Positions 22,118 to 33,244 of a DNA stretch of 64,000 nucleotides are shown one piece after another. The stretch's first letter is position 1. Each line of letters begins with the position of its first letter. The stretch lies in assembly GCF_040939455.1 (NCBI RefSeq), contig NC_134106.1, positions 45,034,001 through 45,098,000 on the forward strand, read 5' to 3'. The DNA is from Microcebus murinus. Lineage: Eukaryota > Chordata > Mammalia > Primates > Cheirogaleidae. The translations under genes were made by a program, and so were the position numbers. The notes under the pieces were generated by a model. It worked only from the letters and a program-made list of their open reading frames with translations, had not been told where the DNA came from and did not search any database.

Positions 22118-22771
22118 ACATAAAGTATTTTTATATATTAAATACATTATCACATCCACATTTTAAGTTAGAAACCTTTTACCCATATCTAGGCTAAAAG
22201 AAATTCACCTATATTTTATTCTAGTGCTTCTATGGTTTCATTTTTTACCCTTAGCTCTCTGATCCATTTAGAGTGTATAATTTTGTATTGTGTAAAGAAT
22301 AGACCCACTCTTGCCTTCAGAGATAGCTCTGTAAACCAAAAATAAAATCATGAGCCACTGAATGGACCCCCTCTTGGCCAAGGTGACCCCAGGAAAACCT
22401 TAAAACTTTGAGTTCCCAGACATGCTGGAATGGGAAGTCAGACATGCCTCCTTATACCCCCTCCCTTTTGGAGTTTAGGCACACCAGCATTAATGTTAAA
22501 ACAGAGGTCATAAGACTGACAAAACTGACTCTTTGTGGCAGTAAGATACTATATTACAAACAGGACATAAGGCCATGCAAGGCACAGTTTTAGTCACACC
22601 TTACAAACCTTAAAATCTCATTAAACAGGTTTTTTATTAAGCTGGTATAATGTGGCTTACTTTCCAACCTGACTCTGATATAGCATCATGTGACAGATAG
22701 CAGACCCCTTTATCTTAACTCAAGCATTCGTTTTTACTGACTCCAAGTCTTTAGACAAAGCATGCTTTGTC

Positions 22772-22942
22772 TTCCTTCCTTCCTTCCTTCCTTCCTTCCT
22801 TCCTTCCTTCCTTCCTTCCTTCCTTCCTTCCTTCCTTCCTTCCTTCCTCCCTCCCACCCTTCCTCCCTCCCTCCCTCCCTTCCTCCCTCCCTTCCTCTCT
22901 TCCTTCCTCCCTTCCTCCCTTCCTCCCTTCATCCTTTCCTTC
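22772..22942 (+). repeat. (CTTC)n microsatellite with CCCT-variant part
   Basis: About 75 bases of pure CTTC/TTCC repeat, followed by about 90 bases of variant CCTCCCTCC and CTTCC runs. It derives from the A tail of the adjacent antisense Alu. Repeat-length polymorphism is likely. Open frames here encode only Ser-Phe-Leu-Pro repeats. Confidence 0.97.
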
Positions 22943-23226
22943 CCCTTTTTTGACAGAGTCTTGCTTTGTTGCCCAGGCTAGATTGAGTGGGCTCAAGCAA
23001 TCCTACTGCCTCAGCCTCCCAAGTAGCTGGGACAACAGGCATGTGCCACCATGCCCGGCTAATTTTTTCTCTATATATTAGTTGGCCAATTAATTTCTTT
23101 CTATTTATAGTAGAGACGGGGTCTCGCTCTTGATCAGGCTGGTTTCAAACTCCTGACCTCAAGCAATCTGCCCACCTCGGCCTTCCAGAGTGCTAGGATT
23201 ACAGGCATGAGCCACCACACCTGGCC
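22772..23226 (-). mobile_element. Alu, lemur-type, antisense, with expanded CTTC tail and internal loss
   Basis: Both the reverse linker insertion and the end CACACCTGGCC are present. The segment between GCCCAGGCTAGA and GGGCTCAAGCAATCC lacks about 40 bases found in the other copies. Its A tail has become a (CTTC)n tract. Confidence 0.9.
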
Positions 23227-23530
23227 AAAGCTTTATTTCTTTAACCAATTACAAATCAAAGAATCTCCAAACCCAGCTGTAACCTGTAACCATTCCCTGC
23301 CTGCTTCGAGATGTCCTGCCTTTTCAGGTCAAATCGATGTATACCTTCTGTGTACTGATTTATGATTTTACCTGTAATTCCTGTCTCCCTAAAATGTGTA
23401 AAACCCAACTGTGACCTGACTGTTTCAGAACCACTTACTCAAGGCTTCTTTGGTATGGATTCCTGGACTGTGGTCACTCATATTGGCTCAGAAAAAAAAT
23501 TCTTTAAATTATTGTAAGAATTTGATTTTT

Positions 23531-24224
23531 TCTGTTAACTTCTGGATCTTTAAGCCCCTGCGCCTTTCCAGGTTCTGGCTGTGAGCTGGCTCCTTCTTTC
23601 TGGCTTACCCCAACCTCCTCCCACCCTCATCCTGGTAGGTTTAGATTTCTCATGACTCTAAAATCAGTCACCACTTACTCATTTGCCTTCCAGCTCCTTT
23701 TTTTCAAGGTTTCTTTTGCATACTTGCTCTGTTCTTGTTGTTCTCTTGTCTTTGTGGGTTTGTGCCTTTTAAAATAACTCACTATCTTTTTAATTTAGTT
23801 TTGGCAAGAAGCATAGATAAATGCTTTAAAACTAGAAGTCTTGCATTGGGTTTTGAATGCCAATGACCATATTTTTCATTTCTATTAGTTCTATTTCATT
23901 TTCACTTATCTTTGTTCTGTTCTCTTCTGTATTAGTCTTGCCATGTAGTATCTATGCATCCATCTTTTTATTAATTTTAAATATATCTAAAATCTTTCAA
24001 ATTGTTCTATTATTTCCAAGCATTGTGGGGGAGGAAGGAGTAGAAGGTGTTAACTCTTGTTTGTTGTGCCTCCTAACTCTTCCTTATGGTGGTTTGTTTT
24101 TCTTTTTTCTATGTAATATTGTATGCCCTGGTGGTGGAGACATCCCTATAGAGTAGGTTTTGCCTTGGTTTAGATTGATCAGAATGTGCCCTTGTGATTT
24201 CTCTAATTCCTGGGCCTCCATACA
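23531..24224. other. T-rich unassigned sequence
   Basis: Pyrimidine-rich plus strand, possibly old antisense L1 (CTCTTGTCTTTGTGGGTTTG, TATTTTTCATTTCTATTAG), but not convincing. A 99-codon open frame at 23857-24156 is hydrophobic by T-richness only. Confidence 0.3.
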
Positions 24225-24555
24225 TGTGGTTTCTAGAATGTTCTGTTTTCTCATCTTTGCTTAGATACCTCTTACTCATCTCTCAGATCTCTGTTTAAAA
24301 GTGATTTTCTCTGAGACACTTTTTCTCATCCCCCATTCCCTGTATTTCCACATAGTACCCTGTACTTCCCCTATCATAGTACTTAGGACCTTATAGTAGG
24401 GTCATCATTTTACTTCTCTTTCTTCTGTGTGATTAGACTAACTTCTGTGAGACAGGATCATGTTATCTTATTCACTGTTAAATACCTAGTACCTAACAAT
24501 ATACTTGGTCCAAATTAGGTGTCAGTAAATATTTTCTAAATGAATATGAATGATG
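24225..24555 (+). mobile_element. L2 LINE 3' end, sense
   Basis: CATAGTACCCTGTACTTCCC, TGTGAGACAGGATCATGTTA, ACCTAGTACCTAACAATATA and TCAGTAAATATTTTCTAAAT then GAATATGAATGA match the L2 3' end in order. Confidence 0.8.
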
Positions 24556-25264
24556 CTGTATCTTGTTTTCAGAGGCTTTGCAGGAGTGGATTACAGATGG
24601 GTCTGAGAGCATTTTTTTTTTATCCTGGTTTTGCCACGTTCCAGGTGACACCCCTTCATAGAGCAGTGCCGGGTAATGTAGCCATCATCTGCAAGCATGA
24701 AATGTGAAAGGTTCATAAGTTGTCTTTCAGAGCTATAGATCTTCTTCCTGTTATCATCGCTTCCACATATAATACATAAGTGGGTCACACGCTTGAAAAC
24801 AATAAATTGAGATGGAGTGCTTGGCACTCGGCATAAGGCACAGTCTTCCTATGTGGCTTACTCTTACACACAGTGAAGCGATTTCCATTAAGTGAATGTT
24901 TTCAGTTCCATTTGTGAGATGTGTGACTATTAAACAGCTGTGGTACAGTCTGTTGTGCCTATAGTGCCCTCTTTTCGGGTAGTAAGAAGTGACAAGTTCA
25001 TATTGAATAAATAATATGCATATCCAATAATTAGGACCACAGTTTACAGTGGCTTTGACTGTTATTTCCTATAGGTATCCTCAAAACTTGGGTTTAGGAA
25101 TACTGTCTATATTTTTTTTAATAGTTAAATGAATGGATGACTTTGGTTTTCTAGACTATTGCTATGGTAATACTAGAATGAAGAGTAGTGGTGATAACTA
25201 TAGTAAGGTTGTGGGGAAGTACTAAAAAGATTCACTCATTTTGGAAGTAACAATAATATTTGCT
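24556..25264. other. Unassigned sequence
   Basis: Mixed composition, no recognised repeat. T-run at about 24611-24620. Confidence 0.4.
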
Positions 25265-25430
25265 AACATTATTAGCTAATATTGCTAATATTTTATAATA
25301 TTTATTGAATGCTTACTAAGTGCGAGGTGCTCTTCTAAAAACTTTACATGTACCACCTTATTTAAATCTTAAGAAAAGTTGGGTTTATGTCAATATATTT
25401 TCATCATCAAGCTAGTATGTGAATGTTCCA
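25265..25430 (-). mobile_element. MIR SINE fragment, antisense
   Basis: TATTGAATGCTTACTAAGTG, CGAGGTGCTCTTCTAAAAAC and ACCACCTTATTTAAATCTTA follow reverse MIR order. Confidence 0.7.
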
Positions 25431-25619
25431 GAGAGAGCATTCAGAATCTGCTTTAAATGGGATACATCTTAATTATATCCAAATGTTAGGTAATTTGAAC
25501 CAATTTTCCAAGGAAGACTCTAAAGAAGCTGGATCAAATATGAAAAAAAATCTAAAAAGCATCAAAAGGCAATAGAGCTCTATATATCTTAGTCTATATC
25601 TATGTATATATATCTAGGA

Positions 25620-26050
25620 AGAGATTTTTTATAAAGTTTTATTGATTCACATGATTATGGAGGTGGGAAGTCTAATAGTCTGCCACCTGCAAGCTGGAGA
25701 CCCAGGAAAGGCAGTGGTGGTTAGAAGGCATGAGAGCTGGAGGGCTGAGGGTGTAGACTCCAGTCCAGGTCTGAAGGCTGAAGAGTGGGAGAAGATCAGT
25801 GCCCCAGCTCAAGCAGTCAGGCAGAGTTCATTCAACTTTCCTGCACCTTTTTGTTTTAGTCAGGCCCTCAGTAGATTGGGTGGTGCTCACTTGTATTGGG
25901 GAGGGCCATCTGCTTTACTCAGTCCACCAATTTAAATGCTAATCTCTTCTAGAAACATTCTTAGATATACCCAGAAAAAATTTTTAACTAGTTATCTGGG
26001 CATCTCACAGCCCAGTCAAGTTGATATATAAAATTAGCTACCATGCTCAA
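25620..26050 (-). mobile_element. ERVL-type LTR (MLT2-like), antisense
   Basis: CAAGCTGGAGACCCAGGAAA, the mid-LTR TTTTGTTTTAGTCAGGCCCT, GGGCCATCTGCTTTACTCAG, AATGCTAATCTCTTCTAGAA and TCACAGCCCAGTCAAGTTGA match the reverse of MLT2-type LTRs. Solo; no internal retroviral sequence seen. Confidence 0.75.
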
Positions 26051-26159
26051 GGAACCTTAGGTGTAGAACTTGGATCGATAGGGTTTCCAGGGTCTCAAGA
26101 GCCTGCCAGAAGCAAGCAGAAATCCTCTGTGGAGAAAAATAGCACCCACACTTCAAGTT

Positions 26160-26740
26160 ATTTCTTCAGACAGTCTTTCAGGTACAATGCCCATCTATGA
26201 TCAGAGATGACCATATGAATAGACAGGACAAAAGGAACAAAAAAAAAATCAACAGAAAATGTCTAGCATATATTCATTTGGTGACTCAGAAGAAGAGGAA
26301 GAGAGAGAATGGGATAGAAGCAATACTTGAAGATATAATGGCTGAAAAACTTCTACAACTGGTAGGAGACATTAAACCTCATACTTAAGAAGCCCAAAGA
26401 ATTTCAATCAGGATAAATAAAAATAAATTCATACCTAGACATATAATAGTCAAACTGCAGATAATCAAAGGTGAACAGAAAATCTGAAAAGCCATCAGAG
26501 AAAGAAAATAGATTACCTTCACAGGAGAACAGTTTGACTGATAGCTGACTTCTCAACAGGAACAATAGAAGAAAGAAGGAACAATTAAGACATTTTCAGA
26601 CTTAAAAAAAAAAATAAAAAACCGAAGTATTTGCTACCAGCAGACCCACACTGAAAGAAATTCTAAAGAGTGTTCTTTAGGCAGAAGGAAAGTTAAAAAT
26701 ATAGATAAGACTAGTGGTAAATGTGTGGATAGATGAACAC
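26160..26740 (+). mobile_element. Old L1-derived segment, sense, left part of a split element
   Basis: CAGACCCACACTGAAAGAAA and TCTTTAGGCAGAAGGAAAGT near the end resemble an old L1 (or L1-derived HAL1) segment. The frame is broken by stops. Its probable continuation is 27599-27790, beyond the LTR insertion. Confidence 0.55.
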
Positions 26741-27598
26741 TGATGCCTTAGTCTGTGTTGTAGAGGAATACCTAAAGCTGGGTAATTTATAAAGAAAAGA
26801 GGTTTATTTAGCTTATAGTTCTGCAGGGTGTACAAGAAGTGTGGCATCAGCATCTGCTTCTGGTGAGGGCCTCAGGATGCTTCCACTCATGGCAGAAGTT
26901 TAAGGGGAGCCAGTGTGTGCAGAGATCACATGGTGAGAGAGAAAGCAAGAGAGAGAGAGAGAGAGGGGAGGGAGGTGCCAGGCTCTTTTTAACAACCAGT
27001 TCTTTTTTTATTTTATTTTATTTTTTTTTAATTTTAGCATATTATGGGGGCACAAGTATTATATTGCCTATTCCCCCCCCCCAGAGTCAGAGCTTCAAGC
27101 GTGACCATCCCCCAAACGTTGCACATCTCGCCCATTGTGTTTGTATACACCCATTCCCTCCTCCCCCCTCCCACCTGCCCAACACCCAATAAATGTTACT
27201 CCTATATGTCCACTGAGGTGTTGATCCGTTAATACCAATTTGCTGGTGAGTACATGTGGTGCTTGTTTTTCCATTCTTGAGATACTTCACCTAGTAGAAT
27301 GGGTTCCAGCTCTATCCAGGAAAATACAAGAGGTGCTGTATCACCATTGTTTCTTAAAGCTGAATAGTACTCCATGTATACATATACCACATTTTATTAA
27401 TCCATGCATGAACAACCAGTTCTTACAGGAGCCAAGAGTAAGAATTCACCCACTCCTGGGGGAATGACAGCAAGCCATTCATGAGGGGTCCATTCCCATG
27501 ACCCAACCTCCTTCACCCAGCTCCACCTCCAACATTAGAGATCAAATTTCAACATGAGACTTGGCAGGGCTAAAGAAACCATATCCAAACCATAGCAC
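26741..27598 (-). mobile_element. MaLR LTR (MST-like), antisense, interrupted by a young L1
   Basis: Left part 26741-26990: TGCCTTAGTCTGTGTTG, AATTTATAAAGAAAAGAGGT, CTCATGGCAGAAGTTTAAGG and a GA-rich run at 26935-26965. Right part 27425-27598: GACAGCAAGCCATTCATGAG, CTCCACCTCCAACATTAGAG and AACCATATCCAAACCATAG. Together they match a reverse ERVL-MaLR LTR of the MST/THE1 group. Confidence 0.85.
26991..27424 (-). mobile_element. Young L1, 5'-truncated, antisense, nested in the MaLR LTR
   Basis: Perfect 14-bp target duplication AACAACCAGTTCTT at 26991-27004 and 27411-27424. The insert 27005-27410 (406 bp) has an A-rich tail, the G-tract 3' UTR, and only about the last 60 codons of ORF2. Its 3' UTR differs somewhat from the two other young copies, so it may be of another subfamily. 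Confidence 0.95.
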
Positions 27599-27790
27599 TG
27601 ACTGTATTAAACAATAATAAGAATATGTTTTTAAGTTTTAAAAATATGTGTAACATTTAAAAAATGCATAACAACAATAGCATTTAAGTTGAAAGGCACT
27701 AAATGAATGTAAAGTGTTCTGAGTTCTTTCTGGGAAGAGGGTAAATGTATGGATCAACATTAAGCTTTTACAAGTCAAGAGTTTATGTTG
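27599..27790 (+). mobile_element. Old L1-derived segment, sense, right part of the split element
   Basis: AACAACAATAGCATTTAAGT and CAATAATAAGAATATGTTTT resemble the sequence expected downstream of 26160-26740 in the same old L1. Confidence 0.45.
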
Positions 27791-28459
27791 TAATTTTTGA
27801 AGTTACCAGCAAAAGAACTTCCAAACTAATATGAAATAAATGGAATAACAAACCTTTTTATCGAAAATATAAAATTTGCCAACATAGCTAACCCTCTTGT
27901 GTAATTCTAGTGCTGCTTTCTTTAAATATACATATACACGGGAGAACAGTACTTAAATTTTACTAATTAGATTCAGAGTAAGGTGCAAATAAATGTATCC
28001 ATCTTCTCTCGGTGGACATTATCGAGAAGAAATGGATTTCTTCATCTTACAAACTGCCTGCATATCCTAAATGTGTTTTGTTTGAAACTGGGGGTCATTT
28101 TCACATCCCCTACTGAAAAAGATTTGCAGTTTCCAACTCTCTAGAATCTGGCTCCCTCAAGGTCTCTGTAGTAGAAAGACTGTCCTCCCCACCTTTCGTT
28201 TCTGTTTTATTTTAAAATTTCTGCTGGCATTCTTCTCCCTACCTCTCAAATATTATACATGATCCCAGATCAAAGTTTGAATTCAGACAAGTAAATTTAG
28301 ATATAATACTTGGGGAAATTTCCTTCCTTTCTCATTTTTTTTTAAGGCTGAGGTACAGATGAGGAAGTAGGGCAGTTAACTTCCTCTAGGTATTAGTAGG
28401 ATTCATTGTGTACAGCAGGATCAAAGCTCAGACTGATTCTGGGCCACTGCTCTGATGTA
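27791..28459. other. Unassigned sequence
   Basis: No repeat or coding signal recognised. Confidence 0.4.
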
Positions 28460-28546
28460 CAAGGGCTGTCCGGAAGGTATCCAGCCATTATTATTAATAA
28501 TATACTGAGAACAGTTATATGACTGGATACTTTATGACAGCCCTGG
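28460..28546. mobile_element. Miniature inverted-repeat transposon (MITE), 87 bp, TA-flanked
   Basis: The left end AAGGGCTGTCCGGAAGGTAT and the reverse of the right end (CAGGGCTGTCATAAAGTATC) form imperfect inverted repeats of about 28 bases with a short AT-rich loop. It is flanked by TA at 28458-28459 and 28547-28548, as expected of a Tc1/mariner-type insertion. I do not recognise the family. Confidence 0.75.
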
Positions 28547-28695
28547 TATATTAAAAATGTTAGTAATTCAAATTTAGCCTAAATAACAGTATTTCTCAGT
28601 TTCTATCATTTTCTAGGCAAATTGATCTCTGTCTTAGATTTACATAGTGTTTAACTTGGTCCATTTTTTTCTTTAATCTTTGAAAATTAATTTTT

Positions 28696-29027
<332 letters not shown>

Positions 29028-29049
29028 TGAAAATTAATTTTTAATTAAT

Positions 29050-29510
29050 TAACACATGAGTAAATTTTCTTTTAAACTTTAGAACATCCAGATAAAGCTT
29101 TCATTTCCTTTCCTGGTCTCCCTTCTTCCTCCCCCACTGCTGTGAGTTTGATGTATATCTTTTCAGATCTTTATGTTCACAGACCTACCCAAGAACATGC
29201 AGAGTATTGCTTTGTGCACATGCTTCTTCTCTTTAACATAATTTCCCGTGTTGATAGACTTTTAGGTTCTTTTGCTTTTCAAACAGCGTTTCAATGAATA
29301 CTTGTGCACATGGGGGTGTGTCCCTCTAGGGAGATATCTAGGGGTGGACTTGGTAGCTCATAGGTATGCCCATGCTCAGTTTTAGTATCTTCTGCAGAAT
29401 GGCACTACCAAGGGGCAGCAGGCTGAAAGAGGACTGTTTTCCTAACCATCTTGCCAGTATATACCACTAGCAAATTTAATTCTTTTTGCCAAATGTGATT
29501 CTATCGGGGT
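29050..29510 (-). mobile_element. Old L1 fragment, antisense
   Basis: TTTCAATGAATACTTGTGCA, GGGAGATATCTAGGGGTGGA, TAGTATCTTCTGCAGAATGG and TTGCCAGTATATACCACTAG follow the reverse of old L1 ORF2 end and 3' UTR. Confidence 0.7.
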
Positions 29511-30559
29511 TTCCTTTATCATGTGAGGAAGTAAGTTTGTGAATGTTCCATCTTTCCCTTACACAAGCAAACCTTGACAGATAACCACTGCTCTTGTCCT
29601 GGAGTTTAGAAGATTTCGAAGAGGTGGAGGTATCCATGAGATGCAGTCTCTTCCCTCACTTCTTTGAAATGAAGGGAGCATATTTTTTACTAGAAAAAGC
29701 ATCTGGAACAGATTGAAAGAATGGAGGTGGCCTTCTGGGTCTGGGTAATACAGACCTCCTGAATACAGAAGGATGAGGCTTAGCATGATGAATAGTGACC
29801 AGTGATGCTTTTATTAATCTGGGGAATGCTGAGTTTGATAATCAGCATCTCTGAGGTTTATGCTAGTAAAGTTAATCCCAAAGCATTGTAGAAACTAGAT
29901 TTCGTTCTCTCTGCTTTATGATTTTAATTACTACTTTATTCTTAGTGGTAGTGCTGCTGAATGACAATGAGGCTCATCATTGCTGAGAAATTGTTTTCCA
30001 TATGGTTATTTCATCTGAGAATATGATTTTAAATGGATTACAAATGTCATAGTACTCCCAGTTTTGTGGAATGGACTTATTCAATATTATAAGCTTGAAT
30101 TTTGTTTAGTTTTGTGAACTGGAAAATAGAATAGTAAGCAATATGCTTTGTTTTTTATGAATCCTTAATTTAAAAAAAGTGTAAATGAAGGTGCCTATTT
30201 CCATTAACCTTAATGGAATTAAACAAATCTTGGTATTTTCAAGCTTATAATTACTAATAAGAAAGTCAAGTAATGTATTTTCCATTTTCAGAGCAGTTTA
30301 TTTATTTTATCTAAAATATACTTTAATATAGGAATGCAATTACTTAAAGTATCAAAATTTGGTTCATTTTGAAAATCACAAAGGCATAAAAATAGATATT
30401 TGTGAATCACATTGTAATTGGGTTGAAAGTGTTTCTTTCCCTAATATAAATCGTAAATGCTGCAGATGTAGGTTGACTTTAATTTGGATTATAATATGGA
30501 AACATGTAAAATGATAAAAAACCACAACAACTAGTTATAGGTGCCTATACTTTGACTTC
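29511..30559. other. Unassigned, AT-rich from 29850
   Basis: No repeat recognised over about 1 kb. Single-copy DNA is possible. Confidence 0.4.
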
Positions 30560-31930
30560 AAAATATTAAGTATTTTTTTAACTGATTTTAGAATAATTTC
30601 AAATCTACAGAAACATACCAAGAATAGTCCCCAGATTTCATCCATTTGTAGTATTTTGACATATTTGCCTTTACATTATTAAATGCATATTAGTATTGCT
30701 TTTTTCTGAATCATTTGAAAGTAGGTTGCATACATTATTCCCCTTTACTCTTAATATTAAAACATGTATTTCAAGAACAAGGATATTATTCTCTTACATA
30801 ACCACAGCACAGTTATTAAATTCAGGAAATTTAATATTGACATAATACTATTATCTAGTCTATATTCTAATTTAGTCAGTCCCAGTAATTGCCTTTAGGG
30901 CAATTTGTTTCTGGCAAAGGATCCAGCTCAGATCATGTATTGCACTTCATTGCCGTGTCTCTTTCATCCCCTTTAATCCGGAAAAGGGCCTCAGCCTCTC
31001 TTTTATCTTTTAAGACATAGACATTTTTGAAAAATACCAGCCAGTTCTTTTACACAATGTCCCTCAAGTTGGGTTTATGTGATGTTTCCTCATGATTCGA
31101 TTCAGGGTAGGCATGTGTCCTCATCAGAGCATCCTGTCTGAAGGTGCATGACACCTATTCATTATTGGTGATGTTAAATCTGGTCATGTTAAAATTGATC
31201 ATTAAATGTTATTATCCATTTTCTTCATTGTATAGTTACTATTTTTCCTTTTATAATTAATAATTAGGGAAATGCTTTAAGACTATATAAATATCCTATA
31301 CCTCATCAAGTTTCTGTCCCACCCCCAGATTGTGTATCCATTGCTAATTTATGTCTGAATTTATGAATTTTTAAAACTCTGTCATTCCTTCTACATTTAT
31401 TTAATTGTCATTCTGCTATAATGAAGTGCTTCCTGCCCTTATGTATTTTGTTGCTAATAGGAGACTCTTGAATTCTATTTCCTGTGTCCTTTTGACATGC
31501 CCTTATAATTTTTTTGGCATTTTATTACTTTTTGGCATAATTAGCTGTTCCAGATCCATCTTGGACTTTCTCTTCCCCAGCACTGGAATTGACCATTTCT
31601 CTAAGGAGCCCTTGTTCTTTAGTGGGACTGGTATTTAAAAAGTTGTTACCTGTGATCATTGCTTCTTGACCTATCAGCAGATGGAGTGGGAGGATACACC
31701 CTCTCGTAGATATATCTTATAGATATGGCTAAAAAAATGGAGATATGTTTAAAAATCATGACTTATACCGATACCCTCAATTCCAACATAGCTTCCCACC
31801 CAGAATTCTTCTTTGTCCTCTCCTATTTTTTATGTCTCTCTTCTTCCATTTTTCTTTTCTTCCATAGTGAGAAGCCTGGCTGGCAACAAGTATCAGTACA
31901 TTTACTCATTTAATCAATCCTGCAATACAC
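30560..31930 (-). mobile_element. Long old L1 3' UTR region, antisense
   Basis: Collinear cues: ATAACCACAGCACAGTTATT, TGTCTCTTTCATCCCCTTTA, AATGTCCCTCAAGTTGGGTT, TTTCCTCATGATTCGATTCA, GTTACTATTTTTCCTTTTAT, CATTCCTTCTACATTTATTT and GTGAGAAGCCTGGCTGGCAA. I recall this order from an L1M-type 3' region. Subfamily not determined. Confidence 0.65.
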
Positions 31931-32570
31931 TTAAAATAGTTTCAGAGTTGGCTGTACCTGTTGACTATGAAAAACAAACCTACTAAGAAGAGTTCAAGAT
32001 TTATTTTCACTTCTTTTATTTTTCTTTATAGTAAGAGTAAATAGTCAAAGAGTAAATAGTCAAACAAAGATGTTCAGAAGATAGTTGGATTAGTTATGTT
32101 TTTTTTTTAAATTCATCATGGTTATATTATTCACTTTAATTACAGATGAGTTCACATATTTTGGTTTGCATTCAGTTTCATGCTCCTCCACCATCCTTAT
32201 TGATTTGATTTAATTTTTCAGTGTTTGTAGAACACTAACATGATTCCCAAACTCAAGACTATACAAAATAAAAGAGAAGATATAATCATAGAAGTATTAC
32301 GAGTTTCTTTTATTTTGTTATCTTTAAGTTAGTAATTTTCTTATAAAGAATGTTGATAATTTAAAATGAAACACAGTGTATGGCTGGATGTGTCTGTTAT
32401 TTTTGGCTGGGTAGGTAGGTAGAAGATGTTGATGTCTATTTCTCCAAGGCATAGAAAATATGTGGAATTAAATAGTCTTTATCTTCTACCAGGAGCCTAA
32501 AAGGGTGAATGTAGTTCAAAATGGTTAAAGCACAACTTGGATATAACATTAATTTCTTTGGAAAAAGCCT
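31931..32570. other. Unassigned AT-rich sequence
   Basis: Contains a small direct repeat AGAGTAAATAGTCAAA (two copies, 32034-32062) and a T-run at 32099. No gene or repeat family recognised. Confidence 0.4.
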
Positions 32571-32621
32571 CAGCAAGGCCTGGGGTGGGGCTTGGAAAGG
32601 CCATGGTGCTTTTCTTGAGTG

Positions 32622-32635
32622 ACACTAGGGGGCGC
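32622..32635 (+). promoter_or_regulatory. CTCF-like binding motif
   Basis: The 14-mer ACACTAGGGGGCGC agrees with the CTCF core consensus CCASYAGRKGGCRS at 13 of 14 positions (only the first base differs). It lies in a GC-richer island (32570-32720) within an AT-rich region, with no recognised repeat beneath it. Binding in cells is inferred only. Confidence 0.6.
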
Positions 32636-32864
32636 ATTGGCTCAGATGCTACCTTGAGGCCCCTTCTCTGCTAGGCCGAGGCTGAGGAGTGGGGTTCAGG
32701 AGCCCTGGGGGCCTCCCAAAACTGTTTTTGTTCTGTGCCATCTCTTAGTGTTTTGACCCACGAGTGGGAAGTTGGAGATAGGGGCATTCTCAGGCCTCCA
32801 GTCTTCTCCCCTTTTGGTCTTCTTATCTTCTTGCCTCCTAGTCGTTTTATTTTGTCTAGTTGGA

Positions 32865-32940
32865 GAAATGGCTGAGAAGTAACCTGTCCAAGGTCATAAT
32901 TCAGACCCCAAGCTGTCTAATTATTTTCACTGTGCCATTT
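32865..32940 (-). mobile_element. MIR fragment, antisense
   Basis: GAGAAGTAACCTGTCCAAGG then TCATAATTCAGACCCCAAGC is reverse MIR core. Confidence 0.55.
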
Positions 32941-33109
32941 CAGAAAGGTTGTAGAGACACACATGTATGCTGTGTGTCTGTCTACCTATAAAATAAGATC
33001 AAGTCCATATAATTTCCTAATACAAAGCAAACTAGCACAAAGTAGCCAGTGGGAATATTATTAGTCATGCATTATGAAATCAGAAAATTCAAACCAGAGT
33101 CATTTAACA

Positions 33110-33244
33110 CAGCGGTCCCCAACCTGTTTGGCACCAGGGACCAGTTTCGTGGAAGACAATTTTTCCTCCGGCCGAGAGGTGGGTGGGGGGGCCACACCCT
33201 TACCTCTGCTGCTAGGTCCCTAAACAAAGGGTTGGGGACCGCAG
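33110..33244. mobile_element. MER1-like hAT-Charlie element, short internally deleted form
   Basis: Ends CAGCGGTCCCCAACC and GGTTGGGGACCGCAG form terminal inverted repeats; CACCAGGGACCAGTTTCGTG follows the left end. The 8 bases outside each end are only partly alike (ATTTAACA, GTTTAAAG). No transposase. Confidence 0.8.

Larger units (their letters stand above)
19795..22320 (-). mobile_element. Old antisense L1 sequence, interrupted by two later insertions
   Basis: Segments 19795-20554, 21106-21763 and 22133-22320 are reverse L1M-type 3' UTR and ORF2. Cues: ACACCCATAAAACTACCACC, GATAACCACTATTCTGAATT, CATGCATGTTGTTGCATATA, TTTCTAGGAGTGGGGGTTCT, GATATTAGCCCTTTATCTGG and TGATCCATTTAGAGTGTATA. 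Around 20300-20430 the sequence resembles a more upstream ORF2 part, so more than one old L1 piece is present. A young L1 (20570-21090) and an Alu (21779-22117) interrupt it. Confidence 0.75.
22325..23530 (+). mobile_element. ERV1-type solo LTR, sense, interrupted by an Alu
   Basis: Parts 22325-22771 and 23227-23530 read as one LTR of a gammaretrovirus-like (ERV1) family. Cues: TTGGCCAAGGTGACCCCAGG, GGCAGTAAGATACTATATTA, TTTCTTTAACCAATTACAAA, CTTCGAGATGTCCTGCCTTT, a promoter-like CCTAAAATGTGTAAAACCC and TGGTCACTCATATTGGCTCA near the end. Exact termini and family are uncertain. No viral coding sequence lies next to it. Confidence 0.6.

Noticed and set aside
22762..23081. Open frames rich in Phe-Leu-Pro-Ser repeats and the complementary Lys/Glu/Gly/Arg frame
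   Set aside because: They are translations of the CTTC microsatellite on both strands.
22325..23530. Provirus next to the ERV1-type LTR
   Set aside because: No gag, pol or env-like sequence and no second LTR are visible nearby, so it is best called a solo LTR.
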